Source of the DNA: an archaeon
Lineage (GTDB): Archaea > Nanobdellota > Nanobdellia > Pacearchaeales > JAPDKA01
Assembly: GCA_029258825.1 (NCBI GenBank)
Contig: JAPDKA010000003.1
Coordinates: forward strand, 192,065-256,064
Direction of reading: 5' to 3'
DNA length: 64,000 nucleotides
Shown: piece by piece, positions 21,016 through 29,940 of the stretch
How the letters are laid out: the number at the start of each line of letters is the position of its first letter
Position numbering within the stretch: the stretch's first letter is position 1
Translations under genes and position numbers: made by a program
Notes under the pieces: model-generated
The model's input: the letters and a program-made list of their open reading frames with translations, nothing else
Database searches by the model: none
Told to the model about the DNA's origin: nothing

Positions 21016-21552
21016 ATGAAAAAATCAAAAAAAGAGAGAAAATACAAAAAAAATAATATAACAGGGTTGATTAAAGGTAAAACCATAGTAGTTAATAACA
21101 GAAGGATATATGACAAATATTATTTTGGTGAGTTGAAAGGTAATAAAGTTTACCTAACGTTATATGAGGCAATATACCTATTGGAAAAAGGGAAGTTAAC
21201 AATAGAAAAAAATGGTAAAAGATTAGGTGCAGAAGATTTAATAAAACAGGAATGTAAAAAAGATAAACAATTTTTTCAGAATTATATTGTGTATAAATTC
21301 TTGCGTGAGAGGGGACTCATACCAAAATCGGGTTCGAAATTTGGGGTAGAGTTCAGGGTTTACCAAAATAAACAAGAAAAACATTCAAAATGGTTAGCAA
21401 AAGTATATTCAATAAATCAAAAACTAAATGTTAGAGACATAATAAGCATAAACAGAGTAGCACATTCAACGAATAAAAAACTCCTGCTTTGTTTTGTAGA
21501 CGAGGAAGAGGATGTTACAATACTAGAGGTTGGTTGGTTTAAGATAAAATGA
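21016..21552 (+). CDS. endA: tRNA-intron splicing endonuclease (short, homotetramer-type)
   Basis: YKFLRERGLIPKSGSKFGVEFRVYQ...HSKWLAKVYS...RVAHSTNKKLLLCFVDEE: conserved Tyr/His/Lys region. Confidence 0.85.
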   Translation: MKKSKKERKYKKNNITGLIKGKTIVVNNRRIYDKYYFGELKGNKVYLTLYEAIYLLEKGKLTIEKNGKRLGAEDLIKQECKKDKQFFQNYIVYKFLRERGLIPKSGSKFGVEFRVYQNKQEKHSKWLAKVYSINQKLNVRDIISINRVAHSTNKKLLLCFVDEEEDVTILEVGWFKIK

Positions 21553-21562
21553 ATAGATTAAA

Positions 21563-22540
21563 ATGAGCAACCCGAAAGAAAAGATAATTGAATTTTTAAA
21601 AGAGAATGGGCCAGCATTACCAAATGAAATAGCAAAACATATTCAAAAACCACTGTTAATTACTTCTGCTATATTGTCAGAGATGGTAGAAAGTAAACAA
21701 TTGAAATTTTCTAATTTAAAAATAGGGAGCTCTCCATTGTATTATATTGAAGGTCAAGAAGAAAAACTGGAAAAGTTCATAGAAAAATTGAATCAAAGAG
21801 AAAAAGAGGCTGTACAACTTCTCAAAAAAGAAAAAATATTACGCGACGATAATTTATCACCAGTAATCAGAGTTGCGCTAAGGAACGCTAGAGATTTTGC
21901 TAAACCTTTGAAAGTTAATGTAAAAGGCGAACAAATAATTTTCTGGCGATATTTCTCTCTATCGAATGAAGAAGCTATTCAAATAATAAAAGAAAAATTA
22001 AAGGGAGAAGTATCAAAAGAAAAAATTGAACAAAAAAAAGTAGAAGAAAGAATAGAAGAAGTTAAAGAGGAAATAAAAGAAAAAGAAAGGAAAATAGAGA
22101 AGATAGAAAAAAAAGAAGAAGGTCTAAAACAAGAAAAGAAAGAAATTGAAGTGAAAGAAAAGCAAGAAAGAAAGATAGAAAAGCAAGAGCTTGTAGTAAA
22201 ACCAGAAAAAAAGGAAAAAAGGAAAAGCAAAAAGAAAGAAGAAAAACAATTAGTAGAAAAGTGCATACAATTACTAAAAGAGGAATTCGATACTGTAGAA
22301 AAAATCGATGAAGATAAGTTTATATGCAAGAAAAAAATGGGTGTAGGAGAGATACGTTATTTATGTATTATAAAAAATAAGAAAAAGATAAATGAAGCTG
22401 ACTTAAGTTTGGTGTATCAAGAAGGCCAAAATAAAAAAATGCCAGTTCTAATGTTAACTTCTGGAACTCTAACGAAAAAAGCAAAATCTTTTCTATCAAG
22501 GTTCGGAGATTTTCTATTGGTAAGCTTTATAAAGGATTAA
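21563..22540 (+). CDS. winged-helix N-terminus + charged coiled coil + C-terminal nuclease-like domain; unknown function
   Basis: 325 aa; wHTH-like N-terminus, Lys/Glu-rich linker, C-terminal MGVGEIRYLCIIKNKKKINEADLSLVYQEGQ... Confidence 0.4.
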   Translation: MSNPKEKIIEFLKENGPALPNEIAKHIQKPLLITSAILSEMVESKQLKFSNLKIGSSPLYYIEGQEEKLEKFIEKLNQREKEAVQLLKKEKILRDDNLSPVIRVALRNARDFAKPLKVNVKGEQIIFWRYFSLSNEEAIQIIKEKLKGEVSKEKIEQKKVEERIEEVKEEIKEKERKIEKIEKKEEGLKQEKKEIEVKEKQERKIEKQELVVKPEKKEKRKSKKKEEKQLVEKCIQLLKEEFDTVEKIDEDKFICKKKMGVGEIRYLCIIKNKKKINEADLSLVYQEGQNKKMPVLMLTSGTLTKKAKSFLSRFGDFLLVSFIKD

Positions 22541-22553
22541 ACTATATTAAGCT

Positions 22554-22916
22554 ATGGAATTTGTTGCATTATTATCAACAGGAAAAGGAACGTGGGGGCA
22601 AGTTATTGGATTGATAAATAGAAGCGAATGGGATAAAGTTATAATTCTTGGTGATAGTTATGTAAAAAAGAGATTCGCAGAATTCAACATCGAAAAAAAA
22701 GTAGAATTTATAGAAATAAATTTTAGCAGAAGTATAAAAGAAATAATAGAAGAAATCATAAAAAAATTAAAGAATAAAATAACAGGTCCTGAAATAGCTT
22801 TAAGCATAGCTAGTGGAACTGGAAAAGAGCACATGGCATTAATAGCAGCATTGTTAAGGATACCTGTAGGGATAAGATTTTGCGTCTTAACAAAAGAAGG
22901 AATAATGTACTTCTAA
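22554..22916 (+). CDS. small Rossmann-like protein resembling a stand-alone CARF domain
   Basis: MEFVALLSTGKGTWGQVIGLINRSEWDKVIILG... and ALSIASGTGKEHMALIAALLRIPVGIRF resemble CARF N-terminal and GGTK-type motifs. Confidence 0.35.
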   Translation: MEFVALLSTGKGTWGQVIGLINRSEWDKVIILGDSYVKKRFAEFNIEKKVEFIEINFSRSIKEIIEEIIKKLKNKITGPEIALSIASGTGKEHMALIAALLRIPVGIRFCVLTKEGIMYF

Positions 22917-23410
22917 GTCAAAAAATTCAAGGAAGAAAATTTTTTCTTTTTTAGCAATACTTGTTCAACAACATAACCGATCATGTTCCCGCTGACATTC
23001 AATTTATTTTTGATCCTATTAATCAAATTAGAAACATGTTTGTAAGCATAAACTGCAGATGCTAAAGCACAAAGTTCGTGTTTATTAGAAAACAAACTTT
23101 CTTTTTTTTCTTGTTTAAAAAATTCTTTAACAAGTTTGTACTTTTTTTTCATAGATAAACATTCTACCGGTTTAATTATTATTGCATCGAAAGCACTTGC
23201 TAATTTAGAAACAAGTTTAGGTGTTTGTTTTACATCACAAGAGATAATTAAAGGTTTGCCATATCCTAAAATTATTGATATAAGCTTATCTAAAGTTAAT
23301 TGTCTTGCAGAACCGATAGCTAACAGCTGCTTCTGAAAGTTTAAAATAGCATATCCTACAACCATTCCTGGATCAATACCGATGATAAGTCTATCTTTTT
23401 TTACACTCAT
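22913..23410 (-). CDS. RNase H/RuvC-fold protein (DUF460-like)
   Basis: LIIGIDPGMVVGYAIL...; IIIKPVECLSMKKKYKLVKEF; ELCALASAVYAYK. Confidence 0.6.
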   Translation of the reverse strand: MSVKKDRLIIGIDPGMVVGYAILNFQKQLLAIGSARQLTLDKLISIILGYGKPLIISCDVKQTPKLVSKLASAFDAIIIKPVECLSMKKKYKLVKEFFKQEKKESLFSNKHELCALASAVYAYKHVSNLINRIKNKLNVSGNMIGYVVEQVLLKKKKFSSLNFLT

Positions 23411-23516
23411 TTGATTTTTTTATTAAAAAACTAATTTAAAAAATTTTCATTAAAAAACAAGGAAAAGTGAAAGATACAAACATATAAAAAAATAAAATAA
23501 AAAAAAGAAAACACAA

Positions 23517-23618
23517 TTATCTTCTTTTTTTCTTCTTTTTTGTTTTTTTCTTTTTGGTTGTTTTTTTCTTAGATGTTTTCTTTTTTGTTGTTTTTTTCTT
23601 TTTCTTTTTAGCTGCCAT
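23517..23618 (-). CDS. 33-aa Lys/Thr-rich basic protein (H1-tail-like)
   Basis: Hand translation: MAAKKKKKKTTKKKTSKKKTTKKKKTKKKKKRR*; preceded by AGAGGTAAG and a TATA-like TATTTAAATATA at 23664-23675 (minus). Confidence 0.65.
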   Translation of the reverse strand: MAAKKKKKKTTKKKTSKKKTTKKKKTKKKKKRR

Positions 23619-23699
23619 CTTACCTCTTTTTGATTTATTTACAATTGTTAATTAAACATATCTTATATTTAAATACTTTTCTATTAAATTTTTAATTAA

Positions 23700-25133
23700 T
23701 TAAATTTTCATTAGCCACACAACCATCATCAAGAACAAAAGAAATAAAATTATTGAATTAAACAAATTAACAAGATTGTTGGCTTTATGTTTATCTTTTA
23801 AAAGCCACAAAGAAAATAAAGAAAACATCCTGCCACCGTCGAAAATTGCAAAAGGCAACATGTTTATAATAGCAACGGTGAGATTGATTAAAATTAACCA
23901 AAACAAAAAATACTTAAAAAAATCTAATAAGGATTGATTAAATTTTGGACTAACATAAGCATAAGGTGAAAAATAAGGTGAAATCAGACAAACCCACATT
24001 CTTTGGAATAAAGAAAATTTCGGAAAAGCTATTCCAAGGAACGGTTTGTGATTTCTTTCTGATATGGTTACAGAATAATTTCCAGTGGTTGTTTGAATAA
24101 TTGCTGTTGTATTTGGCTTTAATGATGAAATAACATTCAAAAGTTGATTTAGATTTCTAATTTTTATACCATTCACGGAAATGATAGCACCACTAAGGTT
24201 TGACCTAAAAGCAGGAGTATCTTCAAATACTATAATATATCTTGTTTTGTTAATATAGTGTAATTGGGCAAATAAGTCTTTTGTCATAAAATAAGTTGTA
24301 CCATTATAGAGTATCTTAATAATACTTGAGGTATTACCTGTATTTGAAGACAAATTTAGGGAAGATAAATTTAAGATAGATTCAAAATTATTTAAGAAAA
24401 AAGATTTATTATATTCAGTACCATTAAATGAAACTAAAAAAGATTCATTTACAGGAATTTTAGTTACAGAATAAAAATACCCTCCAACACCTTGATAAGA
24501 ATAAAAAGAAAAATAGAATAACTGCAACAATAATACAGCAATTATTACAAGAGAAAGATTTGCAAAACTTCCCGCACCTAATATTGCCATCTGCGATTTT
24601 ATACTTTTCTTTTCCATGCGCTTTTCATCAGGTTCAACAAATGCAAGTATAAATGGTCCTAAAAAACCAAAACCAGTAGACTTAATTTTTATTTTATTCA
24701 CTGCTGCAATAACACCATGAGCAAATTCATGGACTGTGGCAGTAACAATTAAAATCAACAACCAGTAAGTAAAATACAAAGGTGGTAAAAAAGATACTTT
24801 AAATATCCTAGGTAAGTACGGAATAAGAGGCATCAATGGAGGGATTCTAGGTAGGATTAATGAATTAAACATCATAATCAAAGAAAGAATAATCATGTAT
24901 AAACTTAAACCCATTAATAAAAAAGAAATAAAAATTATAAATGGTTGCAACATTCGCAATTGTTTACTATATTTTTTTGATAATTTATTTATTAAATTAA
25001 TTCCCCATTTTGTTCGATACAACAAGATCACCTTTGATTCAACATCTAGTTTTTTTCTGTTTTTATATAAAAAGATCGAAATAAGCACTACAAAACAAAT
25101 AAGAAAAATTATATCAAAGTAAAAAAAATTCAT
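23700..25133 (-). CDS. site-2 protease-family (M50) membrane metalloprotease with PDZ-like insert
   Basis: HEFAHGVIAA (HExxH); NMLPFAIFDGGRMF (NxxPxxxxDG); multiple TMs. Confidence 0.85.
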   Translation of the reverse strand: MNFFYFDIIFLICFVVLISIFLYKNRKKLDVESKVILLYRTKWGINLINKLSKKYSKQLRMLQPFIIFISFLLMGLSLYMIILSLIMMFNSLILPRIPPLMPLIPYLPRIFKVSFLPPLYFTYWLLILIVTATVHEFAHGVIAAVNKIKIKSTGFGFLGPFILAFVEPDEKRMEKKSIKSQMAILGAGSFANLSLVIIAVLLLQLFYFSFYSYQGVGGYFYSVTKIPVNESFLVSFNGTEYNKSFFLNNFESILNLSSLNLSSNTGNTSSIIKILYNGTTYFMTKDLFAQLHYINKTRYIIVFEDTPAFRSNLSGAIISVNGIKIRNLNQLLNVISSLKPNTTAIIQTTTGNYSVTISERNHKPFLGIAFPKFSLFQRMWVCLISPYFSPYAYVSPKFNQSLLDFFKYFLFWLILINLTVAIINMLPFAIFDGGRMFSLFSLWLLKDKHKANNLVNLFNSIILFLLFLMMVVWLMKI

Positions 25134-25162
25134 TTTTAGTTTATCAAAAATTTAAATAAAAT

Positions 25163-25324
25163 TTATTTTTTTCTTATAGGGCGTAATGCTCTGCTTTTGC
25201 ATTTTCTGCATTTCACTTTACCTTCAACAACCTTTCTAGGATTTGCTCTAATTTTACTGCCACATTTCTTACACACAAAAACATTCTTGAAAAGTCTATT
25301 AAAAGCTGCTTGTATTTTTGCCAT
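25163..25324 (-). CDS. 50S ribosomal protein L40e
   Basis: Hand translation: MAKIQAAFNRLFKNVFVCKKCGSKIRANPRKVVEGKVKCRKCKSRALRPIRKK*; CxxC...CxxC Zn ribbon. Confidence 0.85.
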   Translation of the reverse strand: MAKIQAAFNRLFKNVFVCKKCGSKIRANPRKVVEGKVKCRKCKSRALRPIRKK

Positions 25325-25325
25325 T

Positions 25326-25712
25326 TTATACTTTTCTCTTTATTATTTTAGCCCCTTCAATTACCCAATACTCTACAGTATCTCCTTCATTTATTTCGAT
25401 ACCTTCCATTAAAGGGATATTCTCTAATGTCTCGAAAGTTTCTACGTCCATTATTGTTGCATGATTATCAGATAAACTTAACACCTGGGCTTTTCTTTTT
25501 TCGATTAAAGGACATTCTAACCGTTCGTGACCTGGCTTAACTATAATTCTTTTTTTCTCGTCAATTAAACCGATAGCTTCTATTCTAACTTTACTGGCAC
25601 CATGCTTTCCTGTTTTACTTATATCTACTTTCTTGACTACACAAGGAACGCCATCTATTATGATATAGTTACCAGGTTTCGCATCTGTCGCGTTAATAAG
25701 TTTGTGAACCAT
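25326..25712 (-). CDS. translation initiation factor aIF5A
   Basis: IDGVPCVVKKVDISKTGKHGASKVRIEAIGLIDEKKR: hypusine-loop motif. Confidence 0.95.
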   Translation of the reverse strand: MVHKLINATDAKPGNYIIIDGVPCVVKKVDISKTGKHGASKVRIEAIGLIDEKKRIIVKPGHERLECPLIEKRKAQVLSLSDNHATIMDVETFETLENIPLMEGIEINEGDTVEYWVIEGAKIIKRKV

Positions 25713-25792
25713 AACAGCTTATTCAAATTATAGATTTATAAAGTTAACGTTAAATAAATAAAGTTTATAAATCAAATAAAGTTTATAAGAAT

Positions 25793-26491
25793 ATGAAAGA
25801 TTCATTAATTCAAGATATAGCATACATTATAATAGCTTCAATGCTGGCGGGATTCGTCTTAGCATTACCAAAATTTGAATTAATTGATTTGTTAATTTTT
25901 TTTGGTTTCAGTTTATTTTTATTTTTAGTCAACTATTTTTCAAAATTTTTTGCAGCAAAGTTGCTTGATTGTGAAATAAACGTATCATTATGGAGCGAAC
26001 AACGTATAAGATACTGGTTCGGAGAAGGAGACTATATAAAATGCCCTTTTCCTCTATGGTTGGTACTGCCAATACTTGTAGCAATTTTTAGTAAATGGAA
26101 TATAAAACTTCTCACTTTACTTGTATTTGATGTAAAAGGTAAAAAAACATACATAGGAAGAAAGTTTGCTGAAGTTTCTGAATACGATATAGCTAGAATA
26201 AGTATGGCCGGATTTATAGGAGTATTTCTAATCGCACTTATACTTAAGATAACAGGGGTAATTGATCTAGCGAATATATGTATGTGGTTTATAATAGCGA
26301 ATCTTTTACCTTTAGGAGAATTAGATGGGGCTAAAATATTTTTCAGTAGCAGGTATTTATGGATATTCATATTTTGCATTATGCTGGCAAGCGCATTGTT
26401 AATGAATGCTACTAGCGCCTTAGTATCTGTATTGCTCTCTTTAGTACTCGCTCTACTCGTAGTAGTATGGTATTACTACAAAGAAGAATAA
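25793..26491 (+). CDS. site-2-protease-like membrane protein lacking HExxH (pseudoprotease)
   Basis: 232 aa, multi-TM; NLLPLGELDGAKIFF keeps the NxxPxxxLDG motif but no HExxH in the first TM region (VNYFSKFFAAKLL). Confidence 0.5.
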   Translation: MKDSLIQDIAYIIIASMLAGFVLALPKFELIDLLIFFGFSLFLFLVNYFSKFFAAKLLDCEINVSLWSEQRIRYWFGEGDYIKCPFPLWLVLPILVAIFSKWNIKLLTLLVFDVKGKKTYIGRKFAEVSEYDIARISMAGFIGVFLIALILKITGVIDLANICMWFIIANLLPLGELDGAKIFFSSRYLWIFIFCIMLASALLMNATSALVSVLLSLVLALLVVVWYYYKEE

Positions 26492-26559
26492 AATAAATAA
26501 CCAAAAATAACCATAAAATTTAAAAAGGTGAAAAAGTGTTAAAGAAGTTAAAAAATAAA

Positions 26560-26593
26560 GCCTGACTACTACCTTCTTATGGTAGTAGGAGGC
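26560..26593 (+). promoter_or_regulatory. putative L1 autoregulatory mRNA element (rRNA mimic)
   Basis: GCCTGA-CTACTACC-TTCTTAT-GGTAGTAG-GAGGC: 8-bp stem, internal loop, outer GCCT/AGGC; covers the GGAGG ahead of the L1 ATG (26604). Confidence 0.6.
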
Positions 26594-26603
26594 AAAAGAA
26601 AAA

Positions 26604-27257
26604 ATGAAAGATATCAAAGAAAAGATTTTGCAGGCATTAAAAGAATTAAGGGAAAAATCAAAGAAAAGAAATTTTGAACAGACTGTAGATTTAATCATCA
26701 ATCTAAAAAATTTTGATCCAAAAAAAGAAAATGTCAAAGTTTTTGTTGAATTGCCTTACTGGACAGGAAAAGTAAATAAAGTAGTGTTGGTTGCTGAAGA
26801 GATAACTCCTGAAATAGAAAAACTTGTAGATGATGTTGTAACAAAGCAGGCCATAGAAAAAGCTGACAAAAAATCTTTCAAAAAGATTGTTCAACAAAAT
26901 GATTATTTTATAGCCCTTGCAAAACTTGTACCACTATTAGCAAAGAATTTTGGTAAATTACTTGGGCCTAAAGGAAAAATGCCAGATCCTTCTTTAGGAT
27001 GTATTTTACCTACACTGGATAAATCTAAGATAGAAGAAACTGTAAAAAGATTAAGAAAAACTATCAGAATAAAAAATAGCGGATTGAGCATAAAGTGTAA
27101 AGTAGGAAAAGAAAAAATGAAAGATGATGAAATTGCAGAAAATTGTCTAGCTGTATATGATGCAATAATAAAAAAATTACCAAAAGGGGAACAAAACATC
27201 AAAAATATGTTAATAAAGTTAACCATGTCTAAACCTGTTAAAGTTATGGCAAAATGA
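26604..27257 (+). CDS. rpl1: 50S ribosomal protein L1
   Basis: FVELPYWTGKVNKVVLVAEE...LLAKNFGKLLGPKGKMPDPSLGCI. Confidence 0.95.
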   Translation: MKDIKEKILQALKELREKSKKRNFEQTVDLIINLKNFDPKKENVKVFVELPYWTGKVNKVVLVAEEITPEIEKLVDDVVTKQAIEKADKKSFKKIVQQNDYFIALAKLVPLLAKNFGKLLGPKGKMPDPSLGCILPTLDKSKIEETVKRLRKTIRIKNSGLSIKCKVGKEKMKDDEIAENCLAVYDAIIKKLPKGEQNIKNMLIKLTMSKPVKVMAK

Positions 27258-28036
27258 GTGAAAAAATAAGAGAGAGCATTAAGAAAAAAGCAGAACTCAT
27301 AGAAAAGTTAGTTAGAGAGATACCTAATTATAGAAGCCTGATAATTTCCCCCATAGTTGGGCTTCCTTCATCTCAGTTACAAAAAATGAGAAAGCTGCTA
27401 AAAGATGAAAAAATTATGGTAATGAAAAATGTTATACTAAAAAAGACTGTAGAAAAATTGAAAGAAAATTTTGAAGGAATAGAAAAATTGTTAGATTACA
27501 TTAACGAGAGCTTCGCTATAATATTATCTAATAAAGACGCATTTGAGCTTGCATTAATGCTTACAAAAAATAGAGTTCCTGCAAAACCAAAACCAGGACA
27601 AATTGCAGAAAAAGATGTAACTCTTGAACCAGGCCCAACAGACATTCCAGCAGGACCTATGATTAGCGAATTTGGAAAAATAGGCGTAAAAGTAGGTGTA
27701 GAAAAAGGAAAAATAGCAATAAAAGAAAAAGCTACGATCGTAAAAAAAGGAGAGAAAATCAATGAAGAACTTGCAAATGTACTAGCCAAGTTAGATATAA
27801 GCGTGATGTCCATAGGCTTAAAAATTAAGGCCGCTTATGACATAAAGGAGAAAAAGTTTTACCCAAGTATAACTATAGATGTAGACGAAACAGTAGAAAA
27901 AATAAAACAAGCTAACTCTGATGCTCTATGTTTAGCATTTAATATTGCTTACCCTTGCAAAGAGTCAATTAAACTGTTATTAAATAAGGCATCAATTGAA
28001 GCACAGGCTTTAGAAAACATGTTAAATAAAAAATAA
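27254..28036 (+). CDS. rpl10: 50S ribosomal protein L10 (P0)
   Basis: KPKPGQIAEKDVTLEPGPTDIPAGPMISEFGKIGVKVGVEKGKIAIKEKATIVKKGEKI. Confidence 0.95.
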   Translation: MSEKIRESIKKKAELIEKLVREIPNYRSLIISPIVGLPSSQLQKMRKLLKDEKIMVMKNVILKKTVEKLKENFEGIEKLLDYINESFAIILSNKDAFELALMLTKNRVPAKPKPGQIAEKDVTLEPGPTDIPAGPMISEFGKIGVKVGVEKGKIAIKEKATIVKKGEKINEELANVLAKLDISVMSIGLKIKAAYDIKEKKFYPSITIDVDETVEKIKQANSDALCLAFNIAYPCKESIKLLLNKASIEAQALENMLNKK

Positions 28037-28045
28037 AGCAAGAAA

Positions 28046-28333
28046 ATGGAATATGTACATGCAGCTTTAATATTGCATAAGGCTGGAAAGGAGATAAATG
28101 AAGAAAATATCAAAAAAATCATAGAAGCAGCAGGAATAACTGCAGATGAGGCAAAGATAAAAACACTAGTAACAAGCCTTAAAGAAGTAAACATTGATGA
28201 AGTATTGAAAGAAGGAATAAGCATAGCTGCTGCTCCAGCTAGTGAAGGAAAAGCTGAAGAGAAGAAGGAAGAACAAAAAGAAGAGAAGAAGGAAGAAGCT
28301 GCAACAGAAGGTCTAGCAGCATTGTTCGGTTAA
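28046..28333 (+). CDS. rpl12: 50S ribosomal protein L12 (P1)
   Basis: [31 protein letters not shown]...[34 protein letters not shown]. Confidence 0.95.
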   Translation: MEYVHAALILHKAGKEINEENIKKIIEAAGITADEAKIKTLVTSLKEVNIDEVLKEGISIAAAPASEGKAEEKKEEQKEEKKEEAATEGLAALFG

Positions 28334-28343
28334 AAATAAAACA

Positions 28344-28811
28344 ATGACAGTAAAAACACTGATTGCAGGATTCTTTCTAGCTATCGCACCAATTTCTGAA
28401 CTAAGAGGGGCTATCCCCTTCTTAATGTCTAAAGGATACACCACTATTTTTTCCTTCATCTTTTCTACTTTATCAAACTTTATTGTAATTCCTTTAGCAT
28501 TTTCTATTTTTAGTTGGATAGAGAACCTGGCAAGAAAGAGTAAGTACATAAAAACAGTAAACAATGTTCTAAAAAAACACGGAAGAAAAAAGCATAAATC
28601 AATTTCACCATTAATAGAAAACATAGGTTTATTTGCTCTAACAATTTTTACAGCTGTGCCATTACCATTTACAGGAGCGTGGACAGCATGTCTAATTGCA
28701 CACATTGCAAGATTTCATAAGAAAAAATCCGCAACCGCAATTACACTAGGAATATTGATAGCAGGAATAATAGTAACAGCAACAACAAGTTCAATCATGC
28801 TGTTATCTTGA
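28344..28811 (+). CDS. small multidrug-export family (COG2426-like) membrane protein
   Basis: APISELRGAIPFLMSKGYT; FTAVPLPFTGAWTACLIAH. Confidence 0.7.
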   Translation: MTVKTLIAGFFLAIAPISELRGAIPFLMSKGYTTIFSFIFSTLSNFIVIPLAFSIFSWIENLARKSKYIKTVNNVLKKHGRKKHKSISPLIENIGLFALTIFTAVPLPFTGAWTACLIAHIARFHKKKSATAITLGILIAGIIVTATTSSIMLLS

Positions 28812-29345
28812 TTTTTTCAGACAATTTTTGATATAAATAAAATCCGATACTACAGGATAATTTTTGATATGCAAAGTGTTAATAGTAAAAACCCAAATAA
28901 AAAAAACTAGTACTGCCGAAAAAAAGTGCCAGATAATATAATGAATGATATCAAAATAATTAAAGTTCAAAAGGAGTACCATTATCAATCCATAAATTCT
29001 TATAGAATTTGCTAACAGAAATAAAAACCATGAAAGTAATAAACATAACAGCCTTCTTTTTATACTAATGCCAAAAGTGGTCAAATTTAATGCCAATAAA
29101 AAATAAAAAGCCGAAGGAGCAACACATGCCCTAATTATTTCTATTGGGACTGATAGAACAATGATACTTCTTGCGTATAATTCAGAAGGTAAAGGTAAAA
29201 GTAAAAAACGAACTATAAATAAAGTGGGCATCAAAAACAACCTATCTAAAAAAGAAATAAAAAAAGCTAAAACAAATAATGAAATATATCTAATAAAAAT
29301 TGAATAAAGTTCTTTATTACAGTATTTTTCATCTTTAGTTTTCAT
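28803..29345 (-). CDS. exosortase/archaeosortase-family membrane transpeptidase
   Basis: Multi-TM; Cys in IRACVAPSAFYF, Arg in NSIRIYG, His in IIWHFFSAV match the family's Cys-Arg-His triad layout. Confidence 0.6.
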   Translation of the reverse strand: MKTKDEKYCNKELYSIFIRYISLFVLAFFISFLDRLFLMPTLFIVRFLLLPLPSELYARSIIVLSVPIEIIRACVAPSAFYFLLALNLTTFGISIKRRLLCLLLSWFLFLLANSIRIYGLIMVLLLNFNYFDIIHYIIWHFFSAVLVFFIWVFTINTLHIKNYPVVSDFIYIKNCLKKSR

Positions 29346-29398
29346 TTGAAAAACAAATTACAAAATCTTTTTAAATATTTTTCAGAGATAATATAAAA

Positions 29399-29911
29399 AT
29401 GCTGACAACACAGGATAAAAAAATAATTAAGATAATGGTTTGTTTATCTGTTTTATGTGCTTTAATGTTTTTGCTGGAAAGTCTGTTTGGTTTTCCATAC
29501 CTAAAAATAAACATTGAAGTTCTAGAAAAAATCGATACAATTATCATAGTAATTGCCTTTACAACTTATTTAATATGTCAAATAATAGACAAAAAAAATA
29601 AAAAGAGAAAATGGTTATGGGTGCTGTCAATCATAATTGCAATGTTAATTGGGTATGCGATGAAACTAACCGTAAAGAGATCAAGAAATATAGGAATAGC
29701 TGAAGGGTTCGCTTTTCCATCAGGACATAGCACAGCTTTGTTTAGCGTTCTTCCCTTTACAGAAGGTAAGTTTTTCTTTGCTTGGTTATGCACTTCTATA
29801 TTGATATGTTCATACAGAATAATCTACGGTTTACATTGGCCGTCAGATATAATAGCAGGCATAATTATTGGATATTCTATTGGTTATATCATTAAAAGAT
29901 TAATCAAATAA
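29399..29911 (+). CDS. PAP2-family phosphatase
   Basis: MKLTVKRSRNIG...FPSGHSTALFSV...YRIIYGLHWPSDIIAGIIIGY. Confidence 0.85.
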   Translation: MLTTQDKKIIKIMVCLSVLCALMFLLESLFGFPYLKINIEVLEKIDTIIIVIAFTTYLICQIIDKKNKKRKWLWVLSIIIAMLIGYAMKLTVKRSRNIGIAEGFAFPSGHSTALFSVLPFTEGKFFFAWLCTSILICSYRIIYGLHWPSDIIAGIIIGYSIGYIIKRLIK

Positions 29912-29940
29912 TTTAAAAAGAACATAAGCATAAACTTTCT

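Noticed and set aside
22026-22260. Purine-rich GAAAAA tract as a repeat element
   Set aside because: It is the K/E-rich coding linker of the 21563-22540 gene, not a nucleotide repeat.
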